Shown: positions 26,701 to 38,800 of the stretch, one piece after another
Layout of the letters: each line of letters opens with the position of its first letter
How positions within the stretch are numbered: position 1 is the first letter of the stretch
NCBI RefSeq assembly: GCF_910591885.1
Contig: NC_063275.1
Span: forward strand, 14,186,501 to 14,250,500
Direction: 5' to 3'
Source of the DNA: Bombus terrestris
Lineage: Eukaryota; Arthropoda; Insecta; Hymenoptera; Apidae
DNA: 64,000 bases
Notes under the pieces: model-generated
Told to the model about the DNA's origin: nothing
Seen by the model: the letters and a program-made list of their open reading frames with translations, nothing else
The model's database searches: none
Program-made: the position numbers and the translations under genes

Positions 26701-27000
26701 ACGACAAAGGAGTAATATCGTGTCGATATCGTATCCTATTTGTAGGATGCTTTAACATGTAAAAATTATTCCTGGGAGCAATATCGAATCAATTCGATTG
26801 AAAGAAAGAGAAAAGAAAAAAAGAAAATACGTGTGGTGCAATAAACCGGATATAATAAAGCACAAAGTCACGAGAAACGAAGTATTGGATTTGAAACGTA
26901 GAACGTGATATCAAAGACTATGGGCTAGCAGAAACCAAAATTGGTAAACCACAGGCATGTTGGACATGATCCAAACATCGCTGGAATTGCGCAATCAGAT
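23790..27000. other. AT-rich intergenic DNA
   Basis: This long stretch lacks convincing genes or repeats. An ATG-initiated 76-codon frame (25073-25303) has no recognisable domain, and an overlapping minus-strand frame is also open, so I treat it as chance. A T-rich run lies near 24780-24810. Confidence 0.4.
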
Positions 27001-29270
27001 CTATGAACAAACCAGGACAACGGTCCCAATACAGGAAGTATGACATTAATAACGCGAGTATTACGAATTTAAAAACGCAGAAACACAAGTCACAAACGAA
27101 TATAATATTTGATTGGCAAGGAATGAACGCAGTAATTTATTTAGAGTTCACAGAGACAAATGGTCAATTGGGTAAAAGGTACAGTTCATTTGAAGTTCAT
27201 AAAATATGATACTGACAACTTTGGATCTACAGTAGATAGGAACGATATCGAGTTCATAGAAATAACTAAAGTTCACTAAAATCCATAGAATTATTACAAA
27301 TTTTGGAACACTTGTGGAAGCACGTCCGATCCATAATATTAATCTGTATTTATAGTACCACGAGTTCCAACGTGAAGTTGTGAGATCTTGACCCTTGCGT
27401 CGTTGTGGTCGTGAGACTTCACTCGGTGGTCATTGAAACTCGAACTAGACCTCGGAGTTGTGGAACCTCAACATTCATGATTTTGGGATCGTAAGGTTCC
27501 AAATAGACTGAGTTGAGAAATCAAAAGTAAAATGTCAAACGGTCTGGAGAATTGCTTAGGATCTAGATTATATATTTTTTTGATTAACCTATGAAATTAT
27601 GTTACTACAACAGGAGAAAAAAGAGAGAGAAGAAGAATAAAAAGGTGATAGAAGTTCTCATAACTTTTGAATGGTCTGTACCGTGTCTGACAACTTGCAG
27701 GTTAACCGTGTAATTATTATTAACCGTATTGTGTACATTTGTGATGCATTATGTCCGGTACAATATTATGTCTCTAATCTGTTTTATATAACTGGAATGG
27801 ATTTTAAATGATTGCAGTCTAGCTTCATTATTATCCAGGTTTTCATACAATCTGCTGCTTCAAGTGTAGTTCATCGGATTGTTATTGCTTGTTGTCATTT
27901 ATCTCGTGTTTTGTGGAATTATTTTAATATTTTATTGACGGACACGTTTCCCGTGAATAATAATTTCATTCAACTTGTACCTTTTAAATGAATCAGAATA
28001 TTTATATGAAAATTTAAGGACGTGCTAAAAAGCTTTTAATTATTATTTCTACATTTGACATTATTTAGATTAATGATCATTTATTTAATGTTATTTATTT
28101 AATATTTTTAATAACGTTTTTTATTATTATTTATTTAATGTTATTCAAAAATTACATATTATTTGAAATATTTATATCTCGTGTTTATACACTGCAATAT
28201 GATTATTTCATATAAGATACCAATTGACTTTAATTTGTTTCTATATATTTAGTCTTTCTGCTGGACATTTTGCTGGTACCTCCTCTCCGTATATTACACC
28301 TTAACAAACCAAATTTGTTACATGTGTCCTGGTACGGTGGTAGCTTCTAAAGTCCAAACAAATACTCGTTTATCCTGGATTCCAAACGCTTTCCGTACAA
28401 CGGAGCAGGTGGAACAGCTGACGTGCCATCGCTTGGAAGACGGGATCTAGCGAAGTATACGAGCGTCTCTTCATTATTCAAAGCTAAGCGCGGTCATTGG
28501 TCATGGTCCCTACCACTTCTCAGAAGCACTTCAAGTTTAACTACGTTTCTTTTACTGTTTAACCTAAATCATCAAGAAAGTCAGTCATGTGAAAAATTAC
28601 TAAAAGTCTAATATGTTCATCTCTAATCCCAAAATTTTGGAATGACTTCCTCAGTTGTACTTATACCGAATCCTTTTCTAATTTTGGTATAAATTTGCGC
28701 TGCAAGCATCGATAATAACTTTTTCTTTATTTAAATAGATTTCCGAAGAAAGAACTTTTTAAGTTAATCAAATTCTAAGTGGACCCTTTCAAACTGAATT
28801 CCGTGATGTACGATCATTTCCAAATTCAAGTTGCTATAATACGAAAGTTCCAGATTCTTGGTCTATAGTATGAATACATATTTTAACCCTTTTGAACCGC
28901 TCCATCGACAAGAAAGACGATAGTATAGCAGTAGAGAGTATAATACACGAAAATTAAAAAGTAACGGGCTAAGTGTAATCTGAAGAGATTCTATCTCTCG
29001 ATAGGTCCCAATTAGTGATGTCAGAAAAATTACAATAACTCAGAACTCTTTGCATTTTACTTGCATGGGAGTGTATTCTCCCGTTAGTTTCGACACGTGT
29101 CACAAAATAAATCACAAATTTATTACTAAATCTGTCCAACTCCAATTCACTCCCATAACGGGGCAAACATACAAATTACAGTTCGTATTGAAATTCAGGA
29201 ACGATTTCATGATTAGTGTCGTGCACGTACATAGATAGCTTCTCGTAGAGTTGAAACAGAGATGGGAAGA
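27001..29270. other. AT-rich intergenic DNA with short degenerate repeats
   Basis: Bases 27200-27290 repeat AGTTCAT/AGTTCAC words. Bases 27370-27500 repeat degenerate GTTGTGAGAYCTTRAC-like words. Bases 28075-28150 repeat TTATTTATTTAATGTTA. None forms a clear array. The frame 27003-27209 has a faint resemblance to a mariner transposase segment that I did not accept. Confidence 0.35.
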
Positions 29271-29279
29271 TTGGATGAC

Positions 29280-29640
29280 TAAGGGAGACGGAAGATCAAC
29301 CGGCGGCTAAGGGCGATGCTTAAGTGTTGGTGCACGAACGATGGACCGTCGGCCGCACCATGTGCTAACTTAACTGAAGGGATTACGAGCTTAGTTAATG
29401 GATGCCCCTCGTACGGTTCACGGGTAACCACTGTGTTACCCCCGTTCTAGCGCTACGACACCCCTGAGCGCTCGATGGATTTCCAAAATCTTTCGTAATA
29501 AATGCTGGGTTATATGACCGAAGGGGTCACCGAGGTATTCCGTAGCTCTTAGACCATTTGCGGCCTTTGGGATTACGGCGCTTAGTTAACACCGGATCTC
29601 TATTAACTCTTAGGGTTAGCCTTACCCTCTTCGTACCTCA
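29280..29640. repeat. GC-rich repeat-like block with an internal repeat
   Basis: This GC-rich block stands out sharply from its AT-rich flanks. The word GGGATTACGAGCTTAGTTAA at 29379 recurs as GGGATTACGGCGCTTAGTTA at 29569. A related form with a short insertion (GGGATTTCACACG then ACGCGCTTAGTTAA) occurs at 55079-55105. That suggests a diverged dispersed family. I could not identify terminal repeats or any coding capacity. Confidence 0.35.
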
Positions 29641-29689
29641 TCTTTTCTCGCGATTCGATGATCTACTTAACGTCGATTGTACCTGGTGT

Positions 29690-30100
29690 TGCCTACGTGT
29701 ATAATCGATGGTGACGTTTCGCTGTACATGCACTTTACACATCGACGTAATTTTGCTTACGTATTTGCAGGTATTTTAGTAACCAAAACGTAGAGTCAAA
29801 TTTCATAAATCACAACTAATATTATTTTTGATAGTATTTTTTGCACTTGAGATGTCTCATCGTATATGTACTTCTCACGTAGACTTGCATGGACGTGGTT
29901 GAAACGTGTAATTAAATTTCATATATGGGAACTAATAGCATTTTTTGTATTAGTTGTTTTTCATAGTTCTACCTCGTTCAACATTTAACCAGTCATATTC
30001 ATGTTCAGTCGATATCAACTTTATACTCGCATCGCCTTTGATCACAGGTAGATTTCGAACAAATAATAATTTTATGTATTATCATAGATATACTTGGGTA
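29690..30100. repeat. Decayed tandem repeat, period about 116 bp
   Basis: Two clear copies share the ordered words AAATTTCATA (29798 and 29914), AACTAATA, ATTTTTTG and a CTCATCG- or CTACCTCG-like end. The preceding TTGC.TACGT/CACGTAGACTTGC parts also align. A weaker third copy may lie at 30051-30100 and a partial one before 29760. Divergence is high, so the duplication is old. Confidence 0.5.
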
Positions 30101-32500
30101 TTTTCAGATATTTGCTATAATTTTTGTGTAAATTGAATGTAATAATTCAGTTTTCGTATTTTGTAAAAGTGATCGTCTGTTGCATAAAATGAAATAAATT
30201 CAATCATCCATTTGAAGTTAATAAGCAACAAACCATTTTTTCGAATAAATCAAATTTTGGAGCCTATTTGGACGAAGAGTTGATTCATTCAACAAGCCAT
30301 TTCAACTAAATTAAGTTACGAAATCATTTAACCTAGCCACCATTGAATTTTTATAAATATATTCGTAATAATAAAAATATATTCGTAAATTTGTCCTATT
30401 TTTATTCGAAAAGGTGAAAAATTTTGCTGAGTATAACATATATTCCAGCGGAGGAGGAATAAGTTGGAAGTATTAACGGATCGAGGAAATTAGCTTCCAC
30501 AGTGACTCGTACGTTAGCAAGATTTATGGATCAAGTCTACGAGGATTACGGTTGATTCTGCTTTCCCTTGAAACGTTCAAACTTGGAGCTTCATTAATTC
30601 CCCAGTTTTAAGTATCATCATTGCGTATCCAGACGGTTTCGTGCTGATTAAATTTAATGATGCTCCGCATTATTACTAGAGTGGTCGAAACGTATAATTA
30701 TTTCAATATAAGCTTCGATTAAAAAAGAAAATAAAAGGGGGGACGTAACGAAGAGTAATTAAAACAGGTACCACGCAGCTACAAGTAATAGAAGATCGCC
30801 AGATGGACGAGAAAGCGCTCACTCTCCTGTAATTTCTTATAAGGATACAATTTCCAAGCACTGGTCTTTAAGAATCTTAGCTTTTTTATGAAGAGAAAGA
30901 GGATTAAAAATTGTCTTTTCAATTAAGAAGGTATTCCATCAATATCGCAATGGTTTCGAGAGCTATGGTGATTTTGTGAAAAAATATCTCACCTAATTGT
31001 TTGCACAATATGCGATTCAATTATGTTATACGTTAAATTTAATTGTAATTGCATCGCAAATTTGTTTGTCACGGTCATTATCCATATATTGAGAAAATAT
31101 AAAATTGGTAATGTTAATGGAAAGTTGTTGGCAAGACTTCCAAAATTACGATTGCATTTCCATAAATTGTAATGCTCGTCAGCGTATTGTTTATTTCTAC
31201 GGCGAATCGGCAAAACGAAATAAATATGCACCACTATGGAAAGAGTATTATATCTTTTCGTACATTACTCACAGCTGTTATAAATTTCTCTGACATAAAT
31301 CGTAGAAAATATGGGTTTTCGACACGATGTGCGAAAAATGATTTTAATATTCTTTCTTTAATTAAATATCGTAATTTTCAGTTGATTCTACACTATTTCA
31401 ACAAGCATTCGCAAAGTAGGAGCAAGAATCGCGTGCAGCTGTTGCACCTTCTAATTATTCCAAATAAAAGGAGAACGAATGGAGGGAACTGCAACATCTT
31501 AAATGGCAACAAAGTTTAAAAGACCATCGATCACGCTAGCGCGTCAAACAAAACTCGACAATTTGCGCCGTTTTCCAAACAACGTATCCACTCTCGTTTC
31601 CGAACCGTGTGCACGCAGAGAAACAATTTTCACCCGAATTTGCCGCGTATTCATCGTTACCGTTTCTGTTGTTGGAATTTTTTTTCCCACCTCGTTTAGA
31701 ATTTTGATAAATTCCAGACTACTCAAAAACCACGTCAAATTTCAACAAAAATAGAAAAAATGAACACAATACTGAAATATAACTGTTAATAATTCGATAA
31801 TTATTCGCCTATAATTTTATACAATTTTCTGGACGATGATATAAAGAATTTACATCAATTAATACGTAATATATCATTAAAATTATTATACGGTAATTGT
31901 ATTATCTTGACTTATTTGCTGACATGAAAAATGTCTTTTCACTATGAGCATACTTTTAAGTATTCCATAATTTGATGAACTAAAAATGTCAAATGATTCT
32001 TCGCTGATCCTTTTTGCCGATAGATTTGATTAACAAAGTAATATATTATTTAATTCAAAGATGGTTCCTTGTGTTTTCCAATTAATTTGCAACAATTTTC
32101 TAATTCATTAAAATTATCCTGTAAAATCCGGCCAGCTGTAAATTCAATTGTACAATTCTTCTTACAGAGCAAGTTAATATTCATTGTCATACATTTAAAA
32201 TTAAGACTATCAGACTTGTCGAAATGACGAATTTTAGACCTTTTGTTTTCTCAGTTGCTACAAATATGCTAGAACTACTGCAAAGTTAACGATGATTTTT
32301 ATCGAGATAAGAATATAATTATAATCATCTATGTGAATATATTTAGACACACGCCAGACTAAAATAATATGAAAACGCAATTCCAGCGTCAGCTAACATT
32401 CAGACAATAAGAATCAAATAATTGTTTCACAACAGAAGATAACAGAATGTGACCATAAACGATCAGAATCAACGTGGATCAACGATCTTAAAAGCGCGTT
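30101..32500. other. AT-rich intergenic DNA
   Basis: No convincing gene, RNA or transposon end was found. A 14-bp direct repeat (AAATATATTCGTAA) lies near 30355-30390. Frames near 31105-31754 overlap on both strands and show no domain. Confidence 0.4.
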
Positions 32501-32519
32501 CCATCGTGAATCATTAATT

Positions 32520-33060
32520 CCAATTGGACGCGCTTCTTCTGGCACTTTCGCTCTCGCGTGAAACACATTTTCCCCGGATGCTCCGGACCTCGTCACGATT
32601 TTCATCCGTGGCCCCCGAGCAAATAACTCGACAGAAACTGACCGTGGCAGCGGTAGGTAGCGCGCCAATGAAATCCCGCGGGTTCAATTTTTTTCCCCCG
32701 ACCTCGTTTCTCTTCGATCCACCTTTCCCAACGAGCGATTCTTCCGCATTTTACATTCTCTCCTCCTGGTTGCCCGTGACACAATACACACGCACGACCG
32801 ACCACGAAATTGCACATAGCCGCGAGACCTTTCCCTCTTCCCGAGTGTTTTATATTTCTTCCTCCTTTTTCCCTCTCTTTCTTCCAATTTTTTTTTCTCC
32901 GTGACTCTCCCTCTTTTTTCCCCACCGTTTCGACCATTCGAAATCCCTCTGTCGGACTGTTTCGTTCACCACGTTCGTTTCATTTTGCCTGCCACGGCCC
33001 GAGACTCTTTACGCGGAATCATAACTTCCCTAACGACGCGGTAAACAGTGTGTAACCAAT
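32520..33060 (-). promoter_or_regulatory. CpG- and pyrimidine-rich block; possible minus-strand promoter
   Basis: The plus strand is CpG-rich and, from 32700 to 32930, strongly pyrimidine-rich, so the minus strand is purine-rich. Read on the minus strand, GGTCAGTTTC at about 32634-32643 matches the arthropod initiator TCAGTY inside CpG-rich sequence. No TATA box is seen upstream, and the frames downstream show no domain. This is a possible TATA-less promoter on weak evidence. Confidence 0.2.
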
Positions 33061-34960
33061 CGTACAGACAGCTGAAACCGAAACCATAGATCACAACGTC
33101 GATTTTCTCCGCATTTTTCAACGAAATGGAGCTTTCGAGCGACCCTCGATGGAAGGATTTATTATCGCAATGATAGCTCGATATATAGAGTTGCATTCGA
33201 AATGATGCGTGGTGGAATAGAATTTTAAGTCAATACATACGATGTTATTACGATCTTATATCGATGATAACCTGAACTGGATATTATTATATTTTTAATA
33301 GTACAAATGCATGTTTCTGTATATTTGATTGAAGATATAGATATTACCAACGTTATGTCATTAATTCGGTACTAATTGTAATTGTACTTCTGCTGTCATT
33401 GTAGTGTTATTAAGACAATGTATCAATTATCTGCATTGATTTTTGATTAGTACAGGATCACGCAGAATGGCGCTATTTTTAGACTATTTCCAACAGAAAT
33501 AATGAAGATCCTGCCAGTACTATGAGATAGAAGATCCCTCTGAGCTTGACCTTTTCACCACCCAAAGGTTCTATTTAGTCCCGCTGATCTTGCAAATTTA
33601 ATAGCAAATAACGTGTCATAATGTGTATAGTCGTCAAAGTAGCAGAAATTGACATTCCATCGCAGAAAATATTCTTTGTGGACTTGACGACTGGAAAATG
33701 AGAAATCAGTTCACTAATCCACATTTTCCAGGCCCACTTGCCATTGATTTTTCTTCTAAATGAGTTTTGTAGGTTCATTAAATCATCGTTTAATATAAAC
33801 AAATCTTATAGCGATAACAACATTAGAAAAGAACACGTAATTTTATATAGTTAACGTTTTTGTAATGCACACACCCTTATAAACTTTTGAAAATATTTCA
33901 TTTTTTATGGAGAGTTGCATGCCACAAAGCAAGTATGGTTTTCCCGTAACGAGCCACTGGACGATCGTTATTAGTAATATAACAGTATGGTGTAATCGAA
34001 TGCCACGCAAATTAATTTAATTCCATCGATCGCTTATTAATTATAGACAATTACGATAACATTTATTTGCGGCGTACAAGTAAACAGGACAGCATTTAGC
34101 TGTGGTCGAACGAATATCAGCGTGTAAACGTTCGGAATACTCGACCACGCTGGGAATCGATAGAAAACGAAAACAAACAGTATCCAATATAAACACGTGT
34201 ACTAATAACTTTTTAATTATCGTCAAATCATTAAATTAGAATCGAACCAATGCATTGAACTTATTCTACAGATGGAAAGGTAATATTTACGCATCAAAAT
34301 GCACAGATTGTTGTTTTTGCTATAGAATTTAATAGGAATTTTGTAAGAACAGATTGCTTGCAAATAAATGGAAAATTTATAGAAATATTTAAAAAACTAA
34401 ATTTCCATATGAGCAAATATTTTCCTATTTCTTAAATAAATCTTACGATATACCTAAAATTCGATTAAATAAATTCTATAAATATTTCTAATCACCCAAC
34501 ATGATTGCCAATAAATGAAACTAACCAAAAGCCACAATGATATTTAGTCCGCATTAATTATCAAACAAAGTATATAAACTAGACTAATCTGACCACAATG
34601 TTATTTATCTATTCACAGGAAACTGTACAGTTCAAAAATTCACAAAATACACATAGTATCCAAAATTGTATAAAATATTCGAAGCACAATGTCCTTTATA
34701 ATATTTGATAGATGAAACGTAAATTTTTCTTTAGTTTTCATTCCCTTAGGTATATTCAGAAAAATATCAAATTACATAAACATCCACAATCTATTAAAAA
34801 CCCATTGGAATTAAAATAAGATACTCCAGAATTTGGCGATAAGTTGTCGAAAGCCAGCAGCGCATAAATAATTAATCGTAATAACTTTCATACATCATAT
34901 TTGCTCTTCCTTTCATTTTATCCTCATGTTTACCCTCCATCGCTGCACGCGTACGAATAA
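33061..34960. other. AT-rich intergenic DNA
   Basis: This is mostly featureless. Around 33970-34070 homeodomain-type words cluster (AAATTAATTTAATT, TTATTAATTATAG). No gene is supported. Confidence 0.4.
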
Positions 34961-34970
34961 TTTCGACGCT

Positions 34971-35010
34971 CTATAAATACAGGCGTCATCGTGGGAGAGC
35001 GCGTCGTTTC
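34971..35010 (+). promoter_or_regulatory. Possible TATA-type core promoter
   Basis: CTATAAATACAGG at 34971-34983 is a textbook TATA box. It is followed, about 30 bases on, by CpG-rich sequence (GCGCGTCGTTTCGCG) that would hold the start site. The initiator match (TCGTTT) is poor. No convincing downstream coding exon was found, only the decayed tandem repeat that begins ~250 bases later. Confidence 0.25.
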
Positions 35011-35219
35011 GCGAACACAGGGATTGAAAGTTTCTTCGCTTCTCGTGACTGCGCGCCACGTCCTCGTCCTAGTCGTCGCGCGAATTAACCGTTTCGACGT
35101 TGAATATGCTTCTTATATCTGGAGTGGATTCGTCACGGGGACTCGAATGAAATTATAGAAGTTTCTGGGTGAAACTTTTCCGCCTTCTGCGTTTCGCTGA
35201 CTTCCTGAATGAAATTTAT

Positions 35220-35830
35220 GGAAGAGAAAGCTCGTGACCAACAGTCAATTTCCCTGTCTTATTTCTCCTCGTAAACTGATCATGGTGTTTAATGTATCGT
35301 ACAAAGCGACGGTGAATGAACTTGTACATTCGATTAGAGCCCAAAACATACTTGGTTGAGCTTTGGAATCATCGAATGAAAGGATGACGTTGTAAGTATG
35401 ATACCATTTGATAGATTTCAATGGTATGAGTCAATATTTTTATCATTGTCTTCTTAACATAAATTGATCATTATGGCGACGTTGAATGAGCCAATAAATT
35501 GAATTATACGCAGGAAAACCTGCGCTCAAGTGGTGAGCTATAGAAATCTAGAATAAAAGGACTGACGATATTGTTTGATATAATTCAGTAGTACGAATCA
35601 ATACTTTCAATGGTTGACTTCTTCTTTGTTACAAATTGATCATCGAACTGACGTTAAATGAATTTAAATAAATCCAATGATGCCTTGTAATGTGAAATCT
35701 TCGGATGGCAGCATTGGAGAGGATGGTACATTTCGATAGATTTTTTATAGATTTCAGTAGTACGAGTCAATGTTTCCGTCGTTGCCTTCTTTCTAACTTA
35801 TTCATTATAGATATAGATATCGTAGATCTA
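35220..35830. repeat. Decayed tandem repeat, about four copies of ~168 bp
   Basis: The word ATAGATTTCA (or ATATAATTCA) occurs at 35411, 35578 and 35747, spacings of 167 and 169 bp. Each is followed by a GTAYGARTCAAT word, a CTTCTT-rich piece, AAATTGATCAT or ACTTATTCAT, and then, in the middle copies, a GACGTTRAATGA word. An earlier, more diverged copy begins near 35230 (AGTCAAT, GTAAACTGATCATGG). The repeat length is close to one nucleosome repeat. No frame is conserved between copies. Confidence 0.65.
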
Positions 35831-38800
35831 TTGTAGATACGATGAGTGTCTATTTTCAATTGTTGAGAATAAATTGTTGTAAATGGCGACTAAAGATACG
35901 CAATGTTGCAGCATAAATTATTAACTAGACTCTAGAGTATATATAGGGAAGATATAGTTACACTGCGAAGCGAAGAAAATGAATTTTGTAAGTTGTGGGT
36001 TTCTGGAGTATCGTAATCAGGCAGGAACGTAACCAGTAGACGAGGGGCGAGCGCAGAGCTGTCATGGGGGTGTTTCCACGTAAAATGGACGATTGCATGC
36101 CTCGCGGTGGTTGCATGCGAAGAATTTGCGGCCATGCCAACCGTGCGCTGCATCGATGATGCGCTAGAAGTACGTTTGACACACGCTGTCGGCGACGGTC
36201 TATCGATCGAGTTATTACTTCACCGTATACACGATAGTGTGAGGTGTACATTTATGTTAATCGTAATGCGTATAGAGTTACGTTTAATCTACGTGTTTGG
36301 TCTCGATTACACGCGATATTGTGCAATACGTTACAATATGTAATGTATGAACCGTTCAAAAGCACTGATGATTAACTTTCTAAAATAGTAAATAAAGTAA
36401 AATGACGATATTATTTCGTATAGTCTATTCAGAAATTTACGATTCTTTATATCACTTTTTTCGATAAATAAATTTATGGAAGTGAAACATTAATCTTTGT
36501 TTATCCTCAACAGAATATCATATAACAATATAATAATAATATAAAAAACAGATACAAATATCAGTATTTCTTTAAAAGAATGAAATTAAAATTACCAGTT
36601 TATTCTTTTCATACGTTCATCTCTTTCCATTTCCCTGGAAATGCGTTACGTTTGCTGTCATGCGCGTGTGCTTCTGATTTATATTTTAAATAAATAATCA
36701 CGAGCGTGAGAAGAGCAGGATTTATTAGATAGTGTAGAATTTCGCGTGGAACCCACACGAATGAGTTCACCGCATTCGTGCAACGGTACAAGGAAATTAA
36801 ACACGGCTGGCGCGCGTGTTTTGTGTTTCGGCGTTGTTTTCAAACAGATATAGGGAATGTTTGCCGCATGCTCTTTGGGGATCCGGCTGGAAACAACGGA
36901 TATTGAATCATGATTTAGCTGATGTGAAAACCGATCTTTCGTATCACTGAATGTAAACGGGTAAGTGCACCTCGGTAAATCTCCTCGGTAAACGAGAGGG
37001 GACAGAAAACGAAACCAAAGAAAATCACCGACTAGTGGTGTATCTATCACGCGTGAATTTCCAGATATGTTCTCAGTTATGTTAACATTACAACCACCAG
37101 AGTGGTCAAAATAACCAATTCGTAATTTTTTAGAGAAACGTTATGAATCTATCGTAGCGTATTTTGGAGGATTTGTATGATTCTTTGAAAAATGTATGAA
37201 TAAAAGTTTGTTGTTTTCTATACATTATCATACGCATGTACTTTTTAAATGGATTTCTTTCGTACACTTCATGCTGTAGGAAACAGTTCTAATATCAAAC
37301 GATAGATATCATTTACTATATTACAAAATACTAACCTGTGAAAGGTATAGCGGTTATCTTATCACATAGACAAAAATCTCAGAAATTAGAAAAACTGATA
37401 TTGGCTATATTTACATATGTACGACTTCTCATGATATATTTTCAAATTACCATAAGAATGAAAATTCCTAAGAACTTGTAAACCCCACCGATGAAGAAAC
37501 TCCATCTATCTGGATTCCATTCTATCCCATTGCCAGTTCCGAAATCCATAAGTACCTGAGGAAGTACATCACGCTTCGCTTAACAATTTGCATGAAGCAG
37601 TCCGGTATTCAGGAAACTCCTGTTTTCAGAAACGGATCAACAAAAACCTCTTGGCGTTCACAAAGCTGGCAATGAAAGATCTAAATGAGAGAAAGCACTC
37701 GTACGCGAGGGTGAAAAAAAAGACGCGTGGATCGATACGTAAATGAACGGTGCTTCATCGCGAGGAACGTTGTACACTGGAGGTGGCACATCGTTGAAGT
37801 GGCGTCACGTTGTTCGACGTCCGCTAAACATCAAAAGAGGTCCCTTAAATAAATAACAAACGTCGATAGCGACGTCGTGGTCGCTGTGAATGCGCTGTCC
37901 TGCGAGTCGCGATCGATGATATTAACGCTTCCAATGGAAAATGCATATTGCGGCCAGATATTTGGGTCAGAAGCGGATATTCGATGCGTGGATCGCGATG
38001 ATGGCATTATCCAGCCAACAAGACCGATCCTACACTTTCGAACGTGTTTCCCATGAAATAAGATTTCAGTGTGCAATTTTTGTAAAAATAGAAAGTCGTT
38101 GATGGCATTGTATCGCGGAATTTCGTCGAATGGGTGGCTACTTGAGGAAAGCTGGTGTGCTTCGACGCAGCTGCAACCATTCGAACCTGGAGAATACGAT
38201 ACTTCCACGCTATTCTTTCTACCTGCCTCGTTTGTACTATTTCCATTTTTATTTGGAAATTTGCCGGATACCTTGCTTTGTGGCCGTACGAACATTATTA
38301 CCTTCCTTTAACAAGCTTTTAGCAGCTTGTTTAAACTTACGGCTTCTTGCTGGAAATTCGTCGCAACTAGCTTCTGTCCTTAATTAAAGGAAGATAGAAT
38401 ATATAATGAAAGCACAAAGAAAAAACGCAAACGATGGTAAATCACATGCTTTGTTTCTCATATGAGGGAAATTTTAAAATTCCATATCTTGTCGACCGAT
38501 TATGTATTACCAAAACTGTCTTTTTATTTTGGTTATATGGTTCTTTTGAAAATATTTACATAAAAGATATTGGTTTCTCTCGGAAATACGGTTTTTCACA
38601 AAACTTCGTGGATTCTTTATCCATTGCTAAAAAGCTTATAACATGTCTTTAAACCGAATATGTTACTCCTCTATACCAAAGTACATCCTTTTGAATACTA
38701 AATAACATCAATATAAAAGAATTACCAAAATTTCACTTAATATATTTTTCATCTGTAATTTTCTTATACGATGTATGATATGAATAATATTCGATTTTGC

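Noticed and set aside
27003..27209. Faint resemblance of a frame to a mariner transposase segment (Asp-Trp-Gln-Gly ... Val-Ile-Tyr)
   Set aside because: Only a handful of residues match, an extra three residues interrupt the motif, and neither the flanking catalytic blocks nor terminal inverted repeats are present.
28883..28905. TTAACCCTTTTGAACC, like a piggyBac-type end
   Set aside because: No inverted partner end with a TTAA flank was found downstream. Similar TTAACCC words elsewhere (53018, 54108) also lack partners.
37831..38295. 154-codon minus-strand frame
   Set aside because: There is no recognisable domain, plus-strand frames overlap over much of it, and no supporting splice or promoter signals were seen.
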